Part shown: piece by piece, positions 58,285-64,000 of the stretch
Layout of the letters: every line of letters starts with the position of its first letter
How positions within the stretch are numbered: position 1 is the stretch's first letter
NCBI RefSeq assembly: GCF_013426205.1
Contig: NC_089424.1
Coordinates: 3,286,001-3,350,000, forward strand
Source: Metarhizium brunneum
Taxonomy: Eukaryota > Ascomycota > Sordariomycetes > Hypocreales > Clavicipitaceae
Length of the DNA: 64,000 nt
Reading direction: 5' to 3'
Translations under genes and position numbers: made by a program
Notes under the pieces: model-generated
Seen by the model: only the letters and a program-made list of their open reading frames with translations
Told to the model about the DNA's origin: nothing
Database searches by the model: none

Positions 58285-58769
58285 TCAGGCATCTTTTTTT
58301 TCAGGTAACTGAAAAGTCAAGCCCTGGTCTCCCCAGACCGATATACCCGTGACGAAATACGTCCATGGTTGCCTACCACCCAAGTCGGCGGGTCGGGGAG
58401 GGGAACGGTGCGGACCCAAGTTTGAGTGTCCCGTTCGTAGCTCCCAAGTGTTGTGCGCAACCGCGGGTGACAGCCATTCTTTTGGTTGACACAGCATGCG
58501 ATGTGCTGTGTCAGAGCTCGGCATGCACAACTTGGTGAACGCAACAGCGTGCTGGTGGAAGTGGCGTCCACGTCGCCCACCTCGACCTGTGTCCCAGGAT
58601 TCGCTGAGATCGGACGGGGAATCAGATACGCTGCTCTCGGCCATTTATTGTCAACTGCATGATACAAGACTGAGGGGTTGTTGAGACAGTGGGGCCCGGA
58701 AATTGCACAAAGCAGCCCCTCAGGCGACTCATCACATTTACCTGAATCCTCCCTCCCAATAAATATCAT
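58285..58769 (-). pseudogene. Degenerate coding-like fragment
   Basis: Two overlapping minus-strand frames share coding-like segments that only align to one protein if the frame is changed: SESWDTGRGGRRGRHFHQHAV in one, then GCHPRLRTTLGSYERDTQTW in the other. No GT-AG intron joins them neatly. The parent gene was not recognised. Confidence 0.2.
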
Positions 58770-59388
58770 TCTATGTGTGCCATGTGCGGTGGTATGACAC
58801 TCCGTTCGCCAATCACGCTAGGGTCACCAATCTGTAGCCCACAGCAGCCCATGGTTGTGTCAAGTGAAGGAAGGGGGTTCTCGGCAACTACAAGATCGCA
58901 GGGTGGACAATTTGCTAGTTGTGCTCCTCCCGTCTCTGACCCGTTTAAGCTAGCGACTTGTCAACAGAGTCTTCTGAGTCGGCACCTGGCTCCTCGAGCG
59001 TGAGAATGGCCCTGGGTGACAACGCGTCACGACACGAATGACTACCCCCTCTCCCTCTTGCCTACGACGTACCGAACAGAGTTTGGTGACTTGGCCCGCC
59101 CAATTCACAGTTTGCTCGGGATCGGGGGTTGTCCATGCCCGCCCGCGTCCACTACACCACCCCGTCCTGATCTGTCTAGAAGAATACTGCCAGACTGGAG
59201 GGTTCAAGAAGTAGGGTGTCGACCGACATTTCTTGAGTCGTGAATTGTACTAAGAGTTATAGGAACCCATCTAGCGAAAAAATACTTCATGGGCGACTTA
59301 GAGCATTCCATCGAAACCTTAAGAATACAGGTCAAGCCACTTCGAGCTTTCCAGGTGGCGAAAGATAGAGCGAGCTCATGTCTTGGAG

Positions 59389-61540
59389 ATGGATAGTATC
59401 CCATCGGACATATATGCCAATGACGACAAGCTACCTGACACTGGCTCATTACGTCGTTTCCCGGATGAGATCATTCAGCACCTCCTTCGCTTTGTCCCAC
59501 CTAGGGATATTTTGCAATGCTTTCAGCTACTGTGTCATCGTTTCTATAGGTTAGCAAATGAAGGCTTGCTTTGGAGATATCATTGCCAGAGTACCTTTAG
59601 ATACTGGCACCCGGGTCATGGCTTTGGCGAAAAGCTGCAGGCGACGGTGGCAAGTGTCGACTGGAAGTACTTGTTCCTGTTGAGAACACGCAGCAACCAT
59701 ACCATCTCCGAGCTTCTTGATGGTATTGTGGAAACCAAGGTTGGCCGTTTAAAGAAGATTGAGAAGATTTGTCGTCTGGGGTATGACGCCAAGGACTTCC
59801 TTTTGGTCCAATGTCATATACATGAGTCCGCGTCAGATGTTCTAGCGAGGAGGTAATTAGCCCGATCTACCCTGCTCTGCCTTACAAGCAGTCAGCCCAG
59901 GATAATTGAAACTCGACTCTTAGATATTTTAGCAATGCCATCCTCGACAACATTCATCGGAGCATCGCCCTTGAGGAATGGTCCAGGCTTGGTCTGGATC
60001 GCGATTCGCTGTCTGCACAAGATGCCGCGCAGAGACTCGAAAGAGCACTCGGCGCCTTTGACATGTTCGTGTTACACGACCAAACTGGTGACCTAGATGA
60101 CGTATGTCGTCATACAAACTGCTCTCTCAATACTTGATTGACAAACTCTCTGATTGGCTTTGCTTAGATTTCCCAGATGTTGGACGAGTTAGTTGCTCAA
60201 TTTCGAGTCAGTTGCACTGACCTTTCAGAGCTTACAACTCGAGAGACAGCTGTGACATTGAACAGATGGGTGCGTGCCAACAATCTAACCGGTCTAAGTA
60301 GCACAGAACAGAATTATCGAAATCTTCGAAATTGTTTGATAGGTCAGGCGTTGCGGTATGAAGAACATGAGTCTATTCCACTCATATCAAGTGCCATATT
60401 TTGCTGTCTCGCCGCGAGACTGGGGCTCAATGCTGAATGCTGTGCTTTCCCTAACCATGTCTATGCAATTGTCTTCGCTCAGTCCGGATATACTTTGGAC
60501 GGGGATGTTGATTGCTACCGTGAGCAACCAGAAGGGATGTACCTCGATCCTTATGGGCTCGACAACGAAGTCCCTGCATCCGACCTACATAACCTACTAG
60601 CTGACTATGCATGGCAAACAAGCACAGATGCATTTTTTGCTCCTGTGCCCCCCATAACAATGGTGCTAAGGACCGCTCAAAATATCAAGGCGACTTTTCT
60701 CAGGATTCTGGAACTACAAGGCGACGCTCACCCAGAATTGAGCCAGCTTCTGCGTGGTAACGACGCAATGAACGTGGATGCTGCACTGTATTCAGCCATG
60801 TGGTCATCTCTGTTGCTGACGCCTCCTAATACTTTTGAATGGAACGATAGGTTAGCAAGTTTTCTACACCGATTTGCTGGGTCATGGCCCGAAGACGCAT
60901 GGCTGGTAGAGAAGTATCTTTGGCCCATGTATAACAGTTTCACTGCACTTCGTCATGGGTTTGCCCGTCATGTAAATCGCGGCTTGGGAGACCCGTGGGA
61001 TCACTGGCGTTTGGTTCGAGACCAAGATGACGTGATACCACCCATGTCTCGGAGAGATTTAGACAGGAATCAATCAGTGCCTTATAAGATCGGTCAGGTT
61101 TTTCGGCACAGGCGTTATGGTTGGATAGGTGTGATCACAGGCTGGCCTGACCAAGGCACACGACATTTGCCTGTGGCAGCGTCTCGAGACCCAGATGATG
61201 AGGCAGACACTGCCGCCCCGGGCGAACACTCTCGCTTACCTGTTTGGCCACCGACTCAGTTCTACTTTATATGCTTGTAAGCCCCAGAAGCCCTTTCATC
61301 TACGATGTAGCAACTCCGTTGCTTGTTTCTATTCGCTTGGGCTAACTGTCGGTCCTTTGGAATAGTCCAAGCAATGGGTCTGAGCCAAATGTTGTAGCTG
61401 CTGATAACATCGAGCTCATACACGATTCTAGAAACATCGATGATACCATGTTTCCCATGGCAGGAAAGTTTTTCAGACGTTTTGATCCAGAATCTTGTAG
61501 ATTCGTATCCAATATCAAGGAGCAATATCCAGATGATTAA
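59389..61540 (+). CDS. FBXO21-like F-box protein with SirB1 and YccV domains
   Basis: Predicted SCF ubiquitin-ligase substrate adaptor of 641 aa. Exons are 59389-59852, 59924-60101, 60168-61276 and 61366-61540; introns of 71, 66 and 89 bp have GT-AG ends and the frame closes exactly. An F-box lies at about 22-66 (RRFPDEIIQHLLRFVPPRDIL), the Skp1 contact. Residues of about 170-400 match the SirB1/transglutaminase-like region, with the core FPNHVYAIV. From 518 (VPYKIGQVFRHRRYGWIGV) to about 600 is a YccV/HspQ-like domain, with a Pro/Asp-rich insertion before FYFICF. The C-terminus is KFFRRFDPESCRFVSN followed by an acidic end. The last exon is easily missed, because reading through the intron gives an early stop. 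This domain order is that of FBXO21. Confidence 0.92.
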
Positions 61541-62255
61541 TGACGTTAACCCAATGATCATAAAATACTTCGAACAGCCCGGTAGGGTAATTTTGTACTT
61601 GCAATTCAACTTCCTGGGGGAATCCCTACCACCCGGCTTCCACTGAGATCTAGATTGAGCAGATACAACCTCGGGGGAAGCACTTATATTTTTTTCTTCA
61701 TATCATATATACAATGCTCTTCTGTGGATTCGCGTGTCCGTGAGCATTGATAAATTAGTAACTCCATGAGCCACGAACCTGAAAAGCCCAGTCGTACGCC
61801 CAATAATCGCCAGGCGATGGGGTTTTCCTATACACTGACGAAAAGTGGAATAGCTTACGTTGAGGATGGCAGAGGGGGTATTAATATTGTAATTACAGGA
61901 AGTACAAAGAAATTATTATAAGAGAACGGGGGAGAATGGAATGAAAAGAGAAGGGCTGATGAGTAAGATGATGGTATTATTAACAATACCAAATCCTGCG
62001 CTGTTCTGATTCGCTAGCATCCTGCACGTTCGTAACAGCCAGTGGCAGACAAGCTCCACTTGCTCTGGTGCGTGGCCACGTTTAACGTCCTCTTGGAAGC
62101 AGGTCCGTGGATTTGCACCCACGCATATGGCGCAGGTTTTCCGACCGTGTTGCATCTTGTTGCTTCTCAGAAATAAAACAGAACGACCCAAAATCGAGAT
62201 GAGTTAGGGACTTAGCCCGAGGTTGAGTAGGCCCCTATGTTCATTAGTTACTGCC
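61541..62255. other. Intergenic region carrying a dispersed repeat
   Basis: About 0.7 kb between two plus-strand genes. Besides the repeat copy at 61935-62060, no feature was recognised. The minus-strand frame 61916-62191 is mostly a translation of the repeat and its flank. Confidence 0.6.
61935..62060 (+). repeat. Dispersed repeat copy B with 18-bp near-palindrome
   Basis: GGTATTATTAACAATACC (61973-61990; one mismatch in the palindrome) then CTGCGCTGTTCTGATTCGCT (61996-62015, 19 of 20 identical to copy A). Same orientation as copy A, 6.9 kb away. Confidence 0.65.
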
Positions 62256-63709
62256 ATGCGTGACAAGATGGAAACCCCGTCGCGTCCAAAAGGCAAGAAA
62301 CTTCCTTTCAAGACAACGGTTTTGTGCAAGGTGGCTTCACAGAATGTCGAGACAATCCATGATGAGAAACTGTCGGCGGAAGACGATGGACTCGACTTAT
62401 TTCGCAGATCTAAGGAGATGGAGCCTATAATAGCTGCGGAGCTTCAGAGAAGCCTAAAGAAGAGGCAGAGGCTGGAGGACGAACGACGTCAGTCCGCCAA
62501 GTCCAAGAGACCTCTCGATGACAATATCGAAAGAGAAGTTATAGCAAACGCCGAATCTGGAACGTTCTCTCAGGCAGCTCGAAGCACGCCCCCCGTCGTT
62601 AGTGAGCTTGTTAAAGACAGCAGAGAAGTAGTCAGGTTAGTATATATATGCGTGATATGGGCGTCATGCAGCTTACAATCACAAGCAAGTTTGTCACGCC
62701 ACTGGCATCGAAGCGAATGCGTCTAGACTCAACACTCCTAAGGAATGCAAGTCTTGATATGGACAATGCGGACACCACACTAAACAACTTATCATCCACC
62801 CGATTCTTGCGATCCCACCCGAAGCAACCAACAATAAATAACTTGCCCGGCGACACACTTACCTCGAACGGTTTGCCAATGGTGCTTCTTGATTCTGACG
62901 ACGAGGACAGTATCCAGGTTGCACCTACGCCAACAAATCGACGGGACAGCGTCTGCTTCATAGCAAGAGACGAGGACGATGAATTTGCTCATTATATTCG
63001 CAAGGCAGAGGAACAACGTGTCCATGACGGTTCATATGAAGCTGCGGCAAAAGAAAAGATTGATATTCTTGTGACTTCAATTGTCCCTGGTACTAAGCCT
63101 TGCTGTTTCAAATTTCTCTATGATAAGCAGCTCCGGCTAGTTCGTAACGCCTGGCTCACTCTTCAGAAACACAGAGGAGTCCTTGTGGATATTGAAAAAG
63201 ACGACGACATTGTGCTTACTTGGTGCAGAAAGAAGGCATATGCATTTTCTACCTTGCTGAATATGGGTATCCGGCCACATGGCGACGGGCGGGCTATAGT
63301 GGATGGACACAGCACTAGCGGTCTTGCCCACGGTCGAACAAAGGTCCACATAGAGGCATGGACATTGGATTTGTTTCGAGAGATGGAACGTGAAGAGGCG
63401 CTTAAGCGGAGGAGAGAGACTGTGGAATTACTAGACGAGGGGGGCCCAGTGCCGGCAGAAAGGGAACCTGTCACTCCCGAGGTCAAGATACGGGTCATCC
63501 TCAAGGCTCGCGACCTCGACGACGTCAAAATGACAGTGCGACCGGAAACAACAGTTGGAACCCTTATTACTAGTTTCCGCACGCAACGCTCAATAGGACC
63601 AGACAAATATATTGGGGTTTGGTTTGACGGAGACATACTAGAGGAGCATGCCACGATGGAAGAGGCGGAGATTGATGATATGGACACATTTGAGGTGCAT
63701 ATTAAATAA
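62256..63709 (+). CDS. Rad60/Esc2-like SUMO-like-domain protein
   Basis: Nuclear genome-stability protein of 467 aa, two exons: 62256-62635 and 62686-63709, with a 50-bp intron (GTTAGT...CAAG). The C-terminal 78 residues (390-467, from VKIRVILKARDLDDVKM to DDMDTFEVHIK) form the Rad60-SLD ubiquitin-like fold. Residues of about 250-320 (EKIDILVTSIVPGTK, then KHRGVLVDIEKDDDI) fit a first SUMO-like domain. An acidic motif PMVLLDSDDED at about 191-201 resembles a SUMO-interacting motif. The N-terminal third is charged and disordered. In yeasts, Rad60/Esc2 works with Smc5/6 and Ubc9 in replication-linked recombination; the same role here is inference. The start could also be the ATG at 62268. Confidence 0.9.
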
Positions 63710-64000
63710 GTTCAACTTGCGGGCATATAAAAACTTGAGATGATGGGCATTCATAAAGCCGTTCAAGTGCCACTAGAGATTCAGCCTTTCTTTGCTGGAG
63801 TCTGTGACACAACAGAGGGGAAACGGCACGGTTGATTGGCCAGGAGCCAATAATGAGCCTACCATTCTTCAAGACGAAGAGCGCCTCCATCAAGCTAAGA
63901 AACTGGACGAGAAAAATGCGGTAGCCCTCCTGCTGGACACTATGGTGACACGTTTCGGAGAGCGCCCGTACTCTATCCTGTGATCCTGAAAGGATGACTT

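Noticed and set aside
61916..62191. 91-aa Cys-containing frame considered as a small secreted protein
   Set aside because: No signal peptide, and half of it is repeat sequence shared with 55.0 kb.

Overview
The window is nuclear DNA of a filamentous ascomycete, most likely a hypocrealean Sordariomycete (Clavicipitaceae-like). The evidence is short GT-AG introns (about 50-100 bp) with CTAAC/CTGAC-like branch points, Zn2Cys6 regulators, a membrane P450, a GPI-type aspartic protease and a DUF3435 tyrosine recombinase. The genus is inference. Most conserved genes are spliced, so exon positions were worked out by hand from frame continuity and splice sites.

Layout. 1-7.5 kb: no gene I can support. 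7.5-10.3 kb: Zn2Cys6 regulator (minus). 10.7-21.4 kb: an unusually long gene-free stretch of ordinary base composition. 21.4-23.8 kb: yapsin/OPSB-like aspartic protease with a Ser/Thr-rich stalk and GPI-type tail. 23.9-28.7 kb: intergenic, including a CAY-rich simple repeat. 28.7-40.4 kb: a compact housekeeping block: endonuclease/exonuclease/phosphatase-fold protein, cytochrome P450 (6 exons), glutathione peroxidase with an alternative mitochondrial presequence, TDA3-like FAD oxidoreductase, NOP16 and a MARVEL-type membrane protein.

41-59 kb is an accessory island: an RNase H gene with a frame break, a small Myb-like ORF, a kinase-like protein with a possible PD-(D/E)XK nuclease N-terminus, an intact four-exon DUF3435 tyrosine recombinase (the captain type that mobilises Starship elements) with two C-terminal C2H2 fingers, a fungal transcription factor-2-domain gene without a visible zinc cluster, and several degenerate fragments. 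59.4-63.7 kb returns to normal genes: an FBXO21-like F-box/SirB1/YccV protein and a Rad60/Esc2-like SUMO-like-domain protein.

The most interesting locus is the captain and the kinase-like gene divergent from it. A captain normally sits at the 5' edge of its element and reads inward, so any cargo should lie to the right: the transcription factor, the fragments and possibly the F-box and Rad60-like genes. I could not fix either element boundary. No rRNA, convincing tRNA or CRISPR array was seen.
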